Source: a virus
DNA length: 46,110 nt
IMG/VR virus record: IMGVR_UViG_3300048591_000107
Coordinates: 1-46,110 of that record
Strand: one strand, 5' to 3'
The notes under the pieces are model-generated. The model saw nothing but the letters and a program-made list of their open reading frames with translations. It had not been told where the DNA came from and did not search any database. The position numbers and the translations under genes are program-made. Below, in pieces: positions 38,140-45,516 of this stretch. Each line of letters opens with the position of its first letter. Position 1 is the first letter of the stretch.

Positions 38140-41100
38140 ATGCTTCTGGGCCTTGCACACAGCCCCTGCCGGCAGGAGATCCTCTCCGGAGCCTCCTTTT
38201 CCGTCTCCATCACGGGCGGCTCGTCCGACAGCCTCGGCACCTATGCCCAAGTCGGGAACCATGCGGCCATCGGCTACACCGAAACCCCGACTTCCGGCGC
38301 TGAAACGGTCAAGTGGTCGAACTCGTCCAACCCGGCGAGCGCGGCCACCTATGGCACCGGAGCAAACCCCACGGACTTCACGGCGGGCGACGCCGGAACC
38401 TTGTATCTGCATGTAACCATCGGCGCGGAGACGGTCACAAGGTCGCTTCCCATTCGCCGCGCGCCAGGCTCGGCTGCGGCCATCGCAGACGGCCAGACCT
38501 GGACCGTGGACGACACCGCCGTCAACATCAACGCGGCGGCCTCTGGAACGGGCCTCACGTGGTCCTACGCGCTCACAGGGGCGGCTGCGGGCGTCACCAT
38601 CAACAGCGGCACGGGGCTTATCACAGGCACGCCCACGGCGGTCTCCAGCGGCACCGCCACGGTCACGGCGACGGACCAATATGGCCGCACGGTGCAAGAC
38701 ACCTTCACCTATACCGCGAGCCTCCGGGCGCAGGCCACGGGCGGGACGGACCTCGACCTCTCGTTCTCCGAGGACAGCGCGATCTCCTCGACCAACCTCA
38801 TCGCCAACTGGACGGCGAACGGCAACACGCTCACGTTTGTCAGCGTCGCGCCTCCGCTCCCTGCGGGCCTCTCCATCAACTCCGCTGGCACCATGACGGG
38901 CACGCCCACCACGGTCACGGCGGACGCGACCTACACGCTGACCATGCAGGACGAATACGCCCGGCAGACCAGCGACACCTTCACGCTTGAAATTACGGCC
39001 GCTGCGGTCAATCCGACCCTCACTCTCACGGCGCAGACGGCAGGCTCTGGCGGCAACCCCGACAGCGTGTCAGCGACCTACAGCTATGCCGGGTCTGATA
39101 CCGTGGACCTCTACGTGGTCACGACGAATACCGCCACGCCGCAGTCGCAGGCAAACATCATCGCAGGTTCGGGCGGCGGGATCATCCAAGGCGACAGCCA
39201 GCTTGGCTACACGGGCGGAACCATCGACCTTGACGGCTTCACGACGAACGCGGGCGTCACGCATATTCAGGCGGTCGCGGTGGAGCGGAATAACGGCGGG
39301 ACTTCTGGCGTGCAGGTCATCGCAGTTACCTCCGTTGACTTCACGGCCCCGGTCGTCTTGTCGGTCGTGACCAACACGGCGGGCGACGAGTTGACCATCA
39401 CCTTCGATGAGACCGTGATCGGCACGAACAATGCCGCAAACTTCACCATGACCGGGCACACGCTTTCGAGCATGGCCGGGACGGGCACGACGCGGACGCT
39501 GGCGGTATCTCCTGCAGTGGCGAACGGGGACGTGGATACGCTGGCCTACACCCCCGGCAACCTCACGAACGTGCGGGGCAATGCGCTGGCGTCGTTCTCT
39601 GGGCAGGCGATCACGAACAACGTGCCGGGCGGCGCTGGTTCGCTGTCCATCATCACGACCTCGGACGCGGAGAAGAGCGCCGCGCTTGCGCTCGTGGCCC
39701 CGACGGTGATGTGGTTCGACGCGGTTCCGTCAGGGCTTGGCGCCGAGCCTCTCGCCTCTTTGCCGCCGGTCAATCTTCCTTACTCGAACACGACCGACTT
39801 GATCCACGATGCCGCTTTTAACGAAGTCTTCTACTTCTGGAAGGTGACCACGTATCCCGCAGGATATGCGGAGAACCATGCCCCCGCTTCCGACTACAAC
39901 ATGCCGAACGCGTGGAGGAGCAAGCGGATCGCCTACGGGCCGCAGGTAGCTTTCTGCTTCGATGCGCCGGGCGACTATGTGCTTGAATGCTTCGCGGTCG
40001 GACCTACGGGAACCACGGCCACAGCCTCGACCAGCTTCACCATCGTTGACCCGGATACCGCCTATTCCGGCTCGGCGACTTTGTGCGTGAACCCTGCCGG
40101 GGACAGTGATTTCTCATGGGCACCTTCGGGCTCGACCAACTACAACACTGGAGCCGATGACAGGGCGGTTCTGAGCGGCGCACTTACGGCCTACCAAACT
40201 GGCACCACAAGTCGCCGCATTCTGTTCAAGCCCGGAACGACCTACGACCTCCGTGGCGCACCCCTCGGTAACTGGGGACCTATTGACACGCGGCTGCGGC
40301 ACTACTTCGGCACGCCGCTCGGACAGTCACCGGCAATTCTGGACATCGGCGCAAGCGGAAATGGGCCGCGACTGGACAACTTTGGCAATCACGCCTCTGT
40401 CACGTTGTCGAACCTTCATGTCCGTGGGTCGTGGAATACGCAGGCGGGTGTACCGGAGACGGCAGACGGCTTTGCGGTCTCAAGCGACACGGGATGGAGC
40501 TTCCCGAATGCGGCGGGTCTCTCGACTCACTGCAGCGTTTACAAGCTACGCACATCCAAGGTGACATCGCCTCTGAACGTACCGTTCTTTCTGGCCGGAT
40601 ATACGTCAGACGGTCGCGGCGTGATGGCGCGCACGGGATTCGCGGAGTGCGATATCGAGCACTCGAACCAAACCTACGCTCTGTTCATGAATTTTCCTCG
40701 GGATGATGGCGAACCCGGGCCTACTGATCCCCGCCCGAGGGTCGCATTCATTGGCTGCAAGATTGCAAGCACCGATGATTCTCTGGAATGGCCCCAGATC
40801 GGCTATGGGACAACCCCCTGCGCCATACGCGGAACATATAGCAATCTTTATTTCGGGGCGTGCGATTATTACTACAACGGTACCGACCAGCCGCTTCTGC
40901 GCCTTCACGATGGCGGGGGAAGCAACACCCAGCGAACGCTTTGGAGCTACATCAACATGGACCGGCTGGTTCTGGAAGGGGGCTCAATAGGCCTAGCCAT
41001 TCATACCTCGCCTGCGGGTTTCGCCGCTTCCGACTGGAGCAGCCCAGCGAACGTCGTGGTGGACAAGGTGCTCCACATTGTGGCCTCTGGTTCTGAGACC

Positions 41101-42015
41101 TCTTTCAATGGTTTTGGCCACTTTAGCTGTGGAACCTGGCGGAACATCGCTGCAATACACCCGCCTTGGACAAACAAGGCGGAGGGGAGCGTGTTCCGTT
41201 TCGCCGCCGCAAGCAATTCGGCTCTTATTACACCCGGAGCGAACAACGCTCACGACCTCGCGCATCCGAGGAGGATTTCCAACGTAACCGCCGTTTATCA
41301 CGGCACCAACTCTCAACTCCAGAACGTCCTTCGCACATTCTACCTCGCGGGCACCGAGGCCGTGTTCGATGACTTTGTTTTTGAGAACAGCGTGCTGCAT
41401 CACCCTGATCAGACGTTCAATCCGGCGGGCAACGTAGGACCGTTCGCTAGCAGCACCATCGCGGGAGTTACGCCGCGCTATCCGGGGCGGAATGACGCGC
41501 AAAACTTCATCACGCAGAGCCTGAGCGTCGCCAACGGCGCGACGTTCGACGTGACCTTCGCAACCATCAACGCAGCCCTGACGCGCGACACGAGCCGGGC
41601 CTACACGCAGCTTGCAGCGAGCGACCCCTACTGGACGAACAACCCGACCCACAACTTCCACTTCATTCGCCAGTCAGGGACGTATCACTACATTTACGAC
41701 GGCGGGCTTGCCGTCTCGGTTCTGTCGGATCGGCTTCGGTTCACCAACAACACGGGCGGCACGCTCTCGGGCAGTTGGGAGATCTGGATCGACCGTAGGG
41801 GCCTGCATCCGGGGCCACAGGCGTCTACGGCAACTGATCCGAACCTGCATCTGTCGTGGGTGCCAGCCTCCGGTGCTGCTTCCTTCAATGGCTACACCAC
41901 GGGCCTCCTCGCCCACGACGACTTCCTCGGAAACGTCCGCAGCGGGAAGAAAGACCCGGAAGCAGGGTTTGCCGTGGTGAGCGGCACGGCTGAGACGGGG
42001 GCATTCGAGGCATGA
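38140..42015 (+). CDS. Large receptor-binding protein with Ig-like repeats and beta-helix
   Basis: 1,291 residues from ATG 38140 (GTG 38125, overlapping the tailspike stop as GTGA, is an alternative). N-terminal third: tandem putative-Ig (He_PIG-like) domains (VTINSGTGLITGTPTAVSSGTATVTATDQYG, then LSINSAGTMTGTPTTVTADATYTLTMQDEYA) and an SwmB-like segment near 39346-39615. From about residue 650 a parallel beta-helix (RRILFKPGTTYDL, NHASVTLSNLHVRGSWNTQ, FAECDIEHSNQTYALFMNF). The last ~100 residues form a small beta domain. Probably a second host-binding or carbohydrate-active spike. Codon use in 39.7-41.5 kb is less GC-biased than around it, hinting at separate origin. Confidence 0.8.
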   Translation: MLLGLAHSPCRQEILSGASFSVSITGGSSDSLGTYAQVGNHAAIGYTETPTSGAETVKWSNSSNPASAATYGTGANPTDFTAGDAGTLYLHVTIGAETVTRSLPIRRAPGSAAAIADGQTWTVDDTAVNINAAASGTGLTWSYALTGAAAGVTINSGTGLITGTPTAVSSGTATVTATDQYGRTVQDTFTYTASLRAQATGGTDLDLSFSEDSAISSTNLIANWTANGNTLTFVSVAPPLPAGLSINSAGTMTGTPTTVTADATYTLTMQDEYARQTSDTFTLEITAAAVNPTLTLTAQTAGSGGNPDSVSATYSYAGSDTVDLYVVTTNTATPQSQANIIAGSGGGIIQGDSQLGYTGGTIDLDGFTTNAGVTHIQAVAVERNNGGTSGVQVIAVTSVDFTAPVVLSVVTNTAGDELTITFDETVIGTNNAANFTMTGHTLSSMAGTGTTRTLAVSPAVANGDVDTLAYTPGNLTNVRGNALASFSGQAITNNVPGGAGSLSIITTSDAEKSAALALVAPTVMWFDAVPSGLGAEPLASLPPVNLPYSNTTDLIHDAAFNEVFYFWKVTTYPAGYAENHAPASDYNMPNAWRSKRIAYGPQVAFCFDAPGDYVLECFAVGPTGTTATASTSFTIVDPDTAYSGSATLCVNPAGDSDFSWAPSGSTNYNTGADDRAVLSGALTAYQTGTTSRRILFKPGTTYDLRGAPLGNWGPIDTRLRHYFGTPLGQSPAILDIGASGNGPRLDNFGNHASVTLSNLHVRGSWNTQAGVPETADGFAVSSDTGWSFPNAAGLSTHCSVYKLRTSKVTSPLNVPFFLAGYTSDGRGVMARTGFAECDIEHSNQTYALFMNFPRDDGEPGPTDPRPRVAFIGCKIASTDDSLEWPQIGYGTTPCAIRGTYSNLYFGACDYYYNGTDQPLLRLHDGGGSNTQRTLWSYINMDRLVLEGGSIGLAIHTSPAGFAASDWSSPANVVVDKVLHIVASGSETSFNGFGHFSCGTWRNIAAIHPPWTNKAEGSVFRFAAASNSALITPGANNAHDLAHPRRISNVTAVYHGTNSQLQNVLRTFYLAGTEAVFDDFVFENSVLHHPDQTFNPAGNVGPFASSTIAGVTPRYPGRNDAQNFITQSLSVANGATFDVTFATINAALTRDTSRAYTQLAASDPYWTNNPTHNFHFIRQSGTYHYIYDGGLAVSVLSDRLRFTNNTGGTLSGSWEIWIDRRGLHPGPQASTATDPNLHLSWVPASGAASFNGYTTGLLAHDDFLGNVRSGKKDPEAGFAVVSGTAETGAFEA

Positions 42016-42392
42016 ACGGGCCACGCATCACCAACGACGACCGGGGGCTGACGATCAACAAGACGCTAGCCTATGCCAGCCTCGTGGTCGCCGTGCTGAG
42101 CGTCATGAGCACAGCCTTTTTCGTGGTCCGTGGCTACCTGCACATGGACGCAAACATCGCGGCGCTGCGGGGGAGCCTCGCCGAGCAGTCGGCCAACCTG
42201 AGCGCGATGATTGCCAACCGTGACGCCTACCGCGCGGCGACTGACACGCGGCTGCGCTCGCTCGAGGAAGACCGCCGCGGCAGCGCCACTGAACTCGTCG
42301 CGCTGCGCCGTGACCTCGGAGACCTCAAGGCCGAGATCCGCGCCTTGAACGCGACGATCCTGCAAGCCCTGCGCAATGGAGGCAACCCATGA
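42012..42392 (+). CDS. Membrane protein with coiled coil, lysis-region (126 aa)
   Basis: 126 residues: one transmembrane segment at about 18-41 (TLAYASLVVAVLSVMSTAFFVV) followed by a long coiled coil (IAALRGSLAEQSANLSAMI, RLRSLEEDRRGSATELVALRRDLGDLKAEIRALNATI). The N-in, C-out single-pass coiled-coil layout resembles inner-membrane spanin subunits or holin-associated proteins. It heads the lysis cluster and overlaps both neighbours as ATGA. Confidence 0.65.
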   Translation: MNGPRITNDDRGLTINKTLAYASLVVAVLSVMSTAFFVVRGYLHMDANIAALRGSLAEQSANLSAMIANRDAYRAATDTRLRSLEEDRRGSATELVALRRDLGDLKAEIRALNATILQALRNGGNP

Positions 42393-42589
42393 CTGAACTC
42401 GTTCCCGTGCTCGCCCGGATCGGCCTGCGGTATCTCGCGGGCGCACTCGTCACTTACGGCATCCTTGCCCCGGAGGACGCGGTGTTCATCACGACCGATC
42501 CCGAGATCGTCATGCTCGCAGGGCTCGCGCTAGGGGCGGTGGTCGAGGGGGCCTACGCCTGGGCGCGGCGGCATGGAGGCGCGACGTGA
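42389..42589 (+). CDS. Putative holin, small two-helix type (66 aa)
   Basis: 66 residues with two hydrophobic segments (about 10-26, IGLRYLAGALVTYGIL; about 38-58, PEIVMLAGLALGAVVEGAYAW) and a basic end ARRHG. Size, topology and position right before the endolysin match small phage holins of the type seen in alphaproteobacterial phages. The endolysin start overlaps its stop (GTGA). Confidence 0.68.
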   Translation: MTELVPVLARIGLRYLAGALVTYGILAPEDAVFITTDPEIVMLAGLALGAVVEGAYAWARRHGGAT

Positions 42590-43182
42590 AGGGCAACTTC
42601 CAGCGCGTCCTCGCCGAAACCCTCAAGCACGAGGGCGGCTGGAGCGACCACCGCCTTGACCCGGGCGGCGCCACGATGAAGGGCGTCACGCTCAAGACCT
42701 TCCGCTCCTACTACCCCGGCGCGACGAAAGAGGATCTTCGGAACATCACGGACGCGCAGGTCGAGCGCATCTACCGCGAGGGCTACTGGAACGCGGTGCG
42801 CGGGGATGACCTGCCGGCCGGCCTCGATCTCGTGGCATTCGACGCGGCCGTCAACTCGGGCGTCTCGCGCGGCGCGAAGTGGCTGCAGCAGGCGCTCGGC
42901 GTGACCGCGGATGGCAAGATCGGCCCGGTCACGCTGGCGGCCGCGAAGACGGCCGAGCCCGCCGCTGCGATCGACGCGGCAATCACTCGGCGCATGACGT
43001 TCCTGCAGGGCCTCAACACATGGCCGACCTTCGGCAAGGGCTGGACGCGGCGCGTGGAGGCCGTCAGGAGCGCCGCTAAGGGCATGGTCGCCCCTGCGAC
43101 ACCTGTCCCCGCCCCGGCGTCTGGAGGTTGGCTGGCGGCGCTCCTGCGGGCGCTGGCGGCGATGTTCGGGAGGAAGGCATGA
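42586..43182 (+). CDS. Endolysin, glycoside hydrolase 108 muramidase
   Basis: 198 residues from GTG 42586. GH108 N-acetylmuramidase: KHEGGWSDHRLDPGGATMKGVTL contains the catalytic Glu16 in EGG; YREGYWNAVRGDDLPAGLDLVAFDAAVNSG follows, then the peptidoglycan-binding segment WLQQALGVTADGKIGPVTLAA. A Pro/Ala-rich hinge (PATPVPAPASGG) leads to an amphipathic C-terminus (WLAALLRALAAMFGRKA) that could touch the membrane. Cuts peptidoglycan after the holin opens the inner membrane. Confidence 0.95.
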   Translation: MKGNFQRVLAETLKHEGGWSDHRLDPGGATMKGVTLKTFRSYYPGATKEDLRNITDAQVERIYREGYWNAVRGDDLPAGLDLVAFDAAVNSGVSRGAKWLQQALGVTADGKIGPVTLAAAKTAEPAAAIDAAITRRMTFLQGLNTWPTFGKGWTRRVEAVRSAAKGMVAPATPVPAPASGGWLAALLRALAAMFGRKA

Positions 43183-43532
43183 CCCGCATCCTCGCATGGA
43201 TGCTCCCCGTCTGCCTTGGGATCGGCGCGGCGGTCCTCTACCTAACGCCGTCATGGGGGCAGTCAACGCACCAGGCGATCCCGACCGGCCCGGAGATCGG
43301 CCGCATCGTCATCGTCAACCTTGAGCAGGCCGACGACTACAACCGCTCCGAACACGTCTTCGGCGATGTGAAGGTCACGGTCCACTACACCTCGACGCCG
43401 AATTGGGGCCGAGATCCGAGGGACCGGGTGATGGTCACGGTTCCAGAGGGCTACGTCGCTATCCCGTCGGAGATCGTGCTGCCCGAAAACGAGACGATCG
43501 AGGTGGCGATCTACGAGGCGATCATCGGATGA
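43179..43532 (+). CDS. Exported small protein in lysis cluster (117 aa)
   Basis: 117 residues from ATG 43179 (ATGA overlap). Residues 1-28 form a signal peptide or N-anchor (TRILAWMLPVCLGIGAAVLYLTPSWGQ, with a cleavage-like A/G-Q region). The rest is beta-like (IGRIVIVNLEQADDYN, DVKVTVHYTSTPNWGRDP, VMVTVPEGYVAIPSEIVLPENETIEVAIYEAIIG). No lipobox, so not a clear outer spanin. Function unknown; periplasmic location inferred. Confidence 0.65.
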   Translation: MTRILAWMLPVCLGIGAAVLYLTPSWGQSTHQAIPTGPEIGRIVIVNLEQADDYNRSEHVFGDVKVTVHYTSTPNWGRDPRDRVMVTVPEGYVAIPSEIVLPENETIEVAIYEAIIG

Positions 43533-43891
43533 TTGGCGCGATCCTCTCCTTCCTCACCGGCGGCCTCCTCGATCGCGTCTTGTCCACCGTGGACAAGCGG
43601 ATCGCCGCGGAGACGGATCGGGAGAAGATCAAGGCGGACCTCATCCGCGAGCACTACCGGACCCGCGCTGACTTCATGCGCTCGGGTGGCTTCTGGCTCA
43701 TGCTGATCTTCGCCGTGCCCCTCGCATTCTGGTGGGCGGCAGTCCTGATCTACAGTGTCCTTTGGTGTGCAGGCTGCGCGTATCCGCAAGGGTGGACGAT
43801 CGCAGCCCTAGCACCCCCACTAGATCAGTGGGCCGGGGCGATCATAGTCTCCATTTTCGGCGTGATCGGGCTCAATCGCTTCTCGAAGTAG
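43529..43891 (+). CDS. GTA-type 3-TM holin-like membrane protein, 3' end next to an HNH insertion
   Basis: 120 residues from ATG 43529 (ATGA overlap). N-terminal amphipathic part (ILSFLTGGLLDRVLSTVDKRIAAETDREKIKADLIREHYRTRADFMRS) followed by hydrophobic segments (GGFWLMLIFAVPLAFWWAAVLIYSVLW and AGAIIVSIFGVIGL), like the 3-TM holins of gene transfer agents. Its last 23 codons (43823-43891, DQWAGAIIVSIFGVIGLNRFSK) have a diverged second copy at 44466-44534, beyond the HNH gene, which suggests that the HNH insertion supplied or replaced the 3' end. It ends 20 bp inside the convergent HNH gene. Confidence 0.75.
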   Translation: MIGAILSFLTGGLLDRVLSTVDKRIAAETDREKIKADLIREHYRTRADFMRSGGFWLMLIFAVPLAFWWAAVLIYSVLWCAGCAYPQGWTIAALAPPLDQWAGAIIVSIFGVIGLNRFSK

Positions 43892-44438
43892 TCCCGTGGC
43901 GATCAGAGAAGCCAAGGGACCGCTCTAGCTCAGATCGGTAAGCAAGAGCGTCCTCGCGGGCCTTGAAGTTTCGACGGAGCCTTCGGCCATCGCTCTGGAC
44001 CTGAACCACCCATGCCGCGTCTCTCTCGCACCATGAGACGCCCGTTTTCCCAGAGGTGTTATCCGCCCGACGCTTTGCGTTCCGCTGGTTCTCGGCCTTC
44101 GTTACTACGCGAAGATTTGCGATGCGATTGTCAGACCTGTTTCCATTTAAGTGGTCGACTTCGCCCGCCGGGATCTCCCCATAGAAGATGGCCCAAGCCA
44201 CTCTATGAGCCTTGAATGTGCGACCGAGTAACTTCCCCGCCAAGTAGCCTGTGCCGTGATCCGAAGCAAAAGCTGGCCTGCCGGCAAACTGCGAGTTCCA
44301 TGTGTTCTTACGGTATTCGCGGCTACGCGCGGGGCTCTCACCGAACATCTCCGGCCATGCTTCGCGGAACGTCAACGCCCCGGTTTCCGGGTCGTAGTCA
44401 ACCAGTCTGCGCAAGAGATGAATGTCCATGCCGAACAC
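43872..44438 (-). CDS. HNH homing endonuclease with AP2 domain at the holin 3' end
   Basis: 188 residues (ATG 44438; ATG 44429 also possible). Same layout as the HNH at 22052: RLVDYDPETGALTFREAWPEMF, then AHRVAWAIFYGEIPAGEVDHLNGNRSDNRIANLRVVTKAENQRN, then an AP2 domain TGVSWCERDAAWVVQVQSDGRRLRRNFKAREDALAYR. Its base composition is clearly less GC-rich than the neighbouring genes, as expected for a mobile gene. The gene is bracketed by two versions of the 69-bp holin 3' end. Confidence 0.93.
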   Translation of the reverse strand: MFGMDIHLLRRLVDYDPETGALTFREAWPEMFGESPARSREYRKNTWNSQFAGRPAFASDHGTGYLAGKLLGRTFKAHRVAWAIFYGEIPAGEVDHLNGNRSDNRIANLRVVTKAENQRNAKRRADNTSGKTGVSWCERDAAWVVQVQSDGRRLRRNFKAREDALAYRSELERSLGFSDRHGTTSRSD

Positions 44439-44465
44439 TAACCTGCCCGCGCCACAACCGCAACG

Positions 44466-44534
44466 GATGAGTGGGCCGGCATCATAATCGTAAGCATCTT
44501 CGGCGTGCTAGGGGTCGATCGGCTGCGGCGCTGA
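44466..44534 (+). pseudogene. Displaced 3' end of the holin gene
   Basis: Frame GAT 44466 to TGA 44534 reads DEWAGIIIVSIFGVLGVDRLRR, matching the last 22 residues of the holin at 43823-43891 at about two thirds of positions, and the frame has no start of its own. It is best read as the original holin 3' end, cut off when the HNH gene inserted. The rest of 44535-44734 holds no gene that I can support, only one TTCTGAACAGAA palindrome and one TGTTCAG motif. Confidence 0.7.
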
Positions 44535-44589
44535 TGCGTCACTCATCATCTTCCCTCCTGTGTGGGGGCTGCGGGAGGCGCGCCGAAGC

Positions 44590-44601
44590 TTCTGAACAGA
44601 A
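44590..44601. repeat. TTCTGAACAGAA palindrome, copy 1
   Basis: 12-bp inverted repeat (TTCTG-AA-CAGAA), identical to 45525-45536. Part of a cluster of TGTTCAG motifs around the integrase 3' end and following HNH gene; possible integrase arm or excisionase binding site. Confidence 0.4.
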
Positions 44602-44734
44602 CGCCCTGCAACGCGTTGATCTTCGGTGAGTGCCCGCACTGTTCAGCCGCGCCATAACCGCACGTCCCGGCAGCGTTTCGCGGGCTCATGACGCCACCCA
44701 GCGAAGTTCCGGGCGAGCGCCGTCGCCCCGGGCG

Positions 44735-45322
44735 CTACGGCTCGCGCTTCTGACGGCTGTAGCCCAAGAGCCCGCATTGCAGGGTGATCTCGGCGCACAT
44801 TCGGAAGAACGCATCATCGGTGAAGTCGCTTCGCGCGGTGTTGACGATGGTCGCCACCAGCCGCGTGTTCGCTCGCGAGTAGTCCTTGCCGGCTTCAATC
44901 CTGTCGATACTTGGGGAGAAGGGTCGGCGGCTGCCGACATCCGACTTGTAGAACTCGAAGGGAATCCGAGACAAAGCGCAGCGGAAGTCCTGGTCTGACA
45001 GCATTCCCATGACGTCATCGAAGGTGAGCGAGAACTCGACCGATTGGCGCTGCGCCCTTTCCTTGGCGCGCAACAACGAACGTCGCACATCGGCGGCGGC
45101 TTCCTCCTCGGCAAGGCTGCTCCACGGTTCGGGCGGCGCTCCTGCCCGGATCGCGTGGACCTCCGCAGCGAACGCGTCGCTTCCGACCCTCGAGCGCAGC
45201 CGATACAGCCGATCGCCGGACGCGCAGAAATACTGCCCGCGATCATCGCCCACGAGGCCACGGACCACGCCGGGGATTCGGGTTGGACCGTAGTCAGCCC
45301 GAGAGAACGACCGTCGAGGCAT
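44735..45322 (-). CDS. HNH-type endonuclease downstream of integrase
   Basis: 195 residues from ATG 45322 (GGAG 9 nt upstream). C-terminal HNH-like fold of a phage type: FRCALSRIPFEFYKSDVGSRRPFSPSIDRIEAGKDYSRANTRLVATIVNTARSD, with SIDRI in place of the usual DHI and the N-rich helix NTARSDF. N-terminal part (YGPTRIPGVVRGLVGDDRGQYFCASGDRLYRL) resembles AP2-like DNA-binding strands. Base composition is lower in GC than neighbours. Lies between the integrase and the HNH at 43872, likely another mobile nuclease gene. 45323-45511 holds no gene. Confidence 0.8.
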   Translation of the reverse strand: MPRRSFSRADYGPTRIPGVVRGLVGDDRGQYFCASGDRLYRLRSRVGSDAFAAEVHAIRAGAPPEPWSSLAEEEAAADVRRSLLRAKERAQRQSVEFSLTFDDVMGMLSDQDFRCALSRIPFEFYKSDVGSRRPFSPSIDRIEAGKDYSRANTRLVATIVNTARSDFTDDAFFRMCAEITLQCGLLGYSRQKREP

Positions 45323-45365
45323 GAACAAGTCTCCGTGCAAGCCATTGATGCTTGGTGCGCCTGCA

Positions 45366-45516
45366 TTTTGTTCAGGCCCGTCGCCCCGCTGCCGCAACAT
45401 ACTGATTTTGCGGCGAAAAGGCCAGAAAAATGCAGGCTTGTGGTGCTCCTCCCGGGAGCGCCACTATCGAAATCACCCCTTGAAATCATTACCGATTTCC
45501 TCCGTTTTTGTTCAGG
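45366..45516. repeat. Direct repeats TTTTGTTCAGG flanking the post-integrase gap (candidate att region)
   Basis: TTTTGTTCAGG occurs at 45366-45376 and 45506-45516, 140 bp apart, and the TTCTGAACAGAA palindrome follows at 45525. Between the two lies an untranslated, unusually AT-containing stretch (45401-45505). A region like this next to the integrase gene is where attP and arm-type integrase sites are expected. The core cannot be set without the bacterial site. Confidence 0.4.
45440..45464. other. Intergenic hairpin in the candidate attP region
   Basis: GTGGTGCTCC, loop TCCCG, GGAGCGCCAC: a 10-bp stem with one G-U pair. No T-tract follows on either strand. It could be the crossover core of attP, a structural element, or the end of the integrase message. 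Confidence 0.4.

Noticed and set aside
38140-42015. Diversity-generating retroelement target, as in the related BPP-1 phage group
   Set aside because: No reverse transcriptase gene and no template repeat were seen near the fibre genes, and the protein ends without a recognisable variable lectin-type module.
44713-44745. GC-rich imperfect hairpin at the end of the HNH gene as a terminator
   Set aside because: The stem is broken by bulges and no T-tract follows on either strand.
45440-45480. Possible tRNA 3' end or tRNA-like att core
   Set aside because: The string GGAGCACCA on the minus strand recalls a tRNA end, but there is no T-arm consensus or cloverleaf nearby. Listed only as a hairpin.
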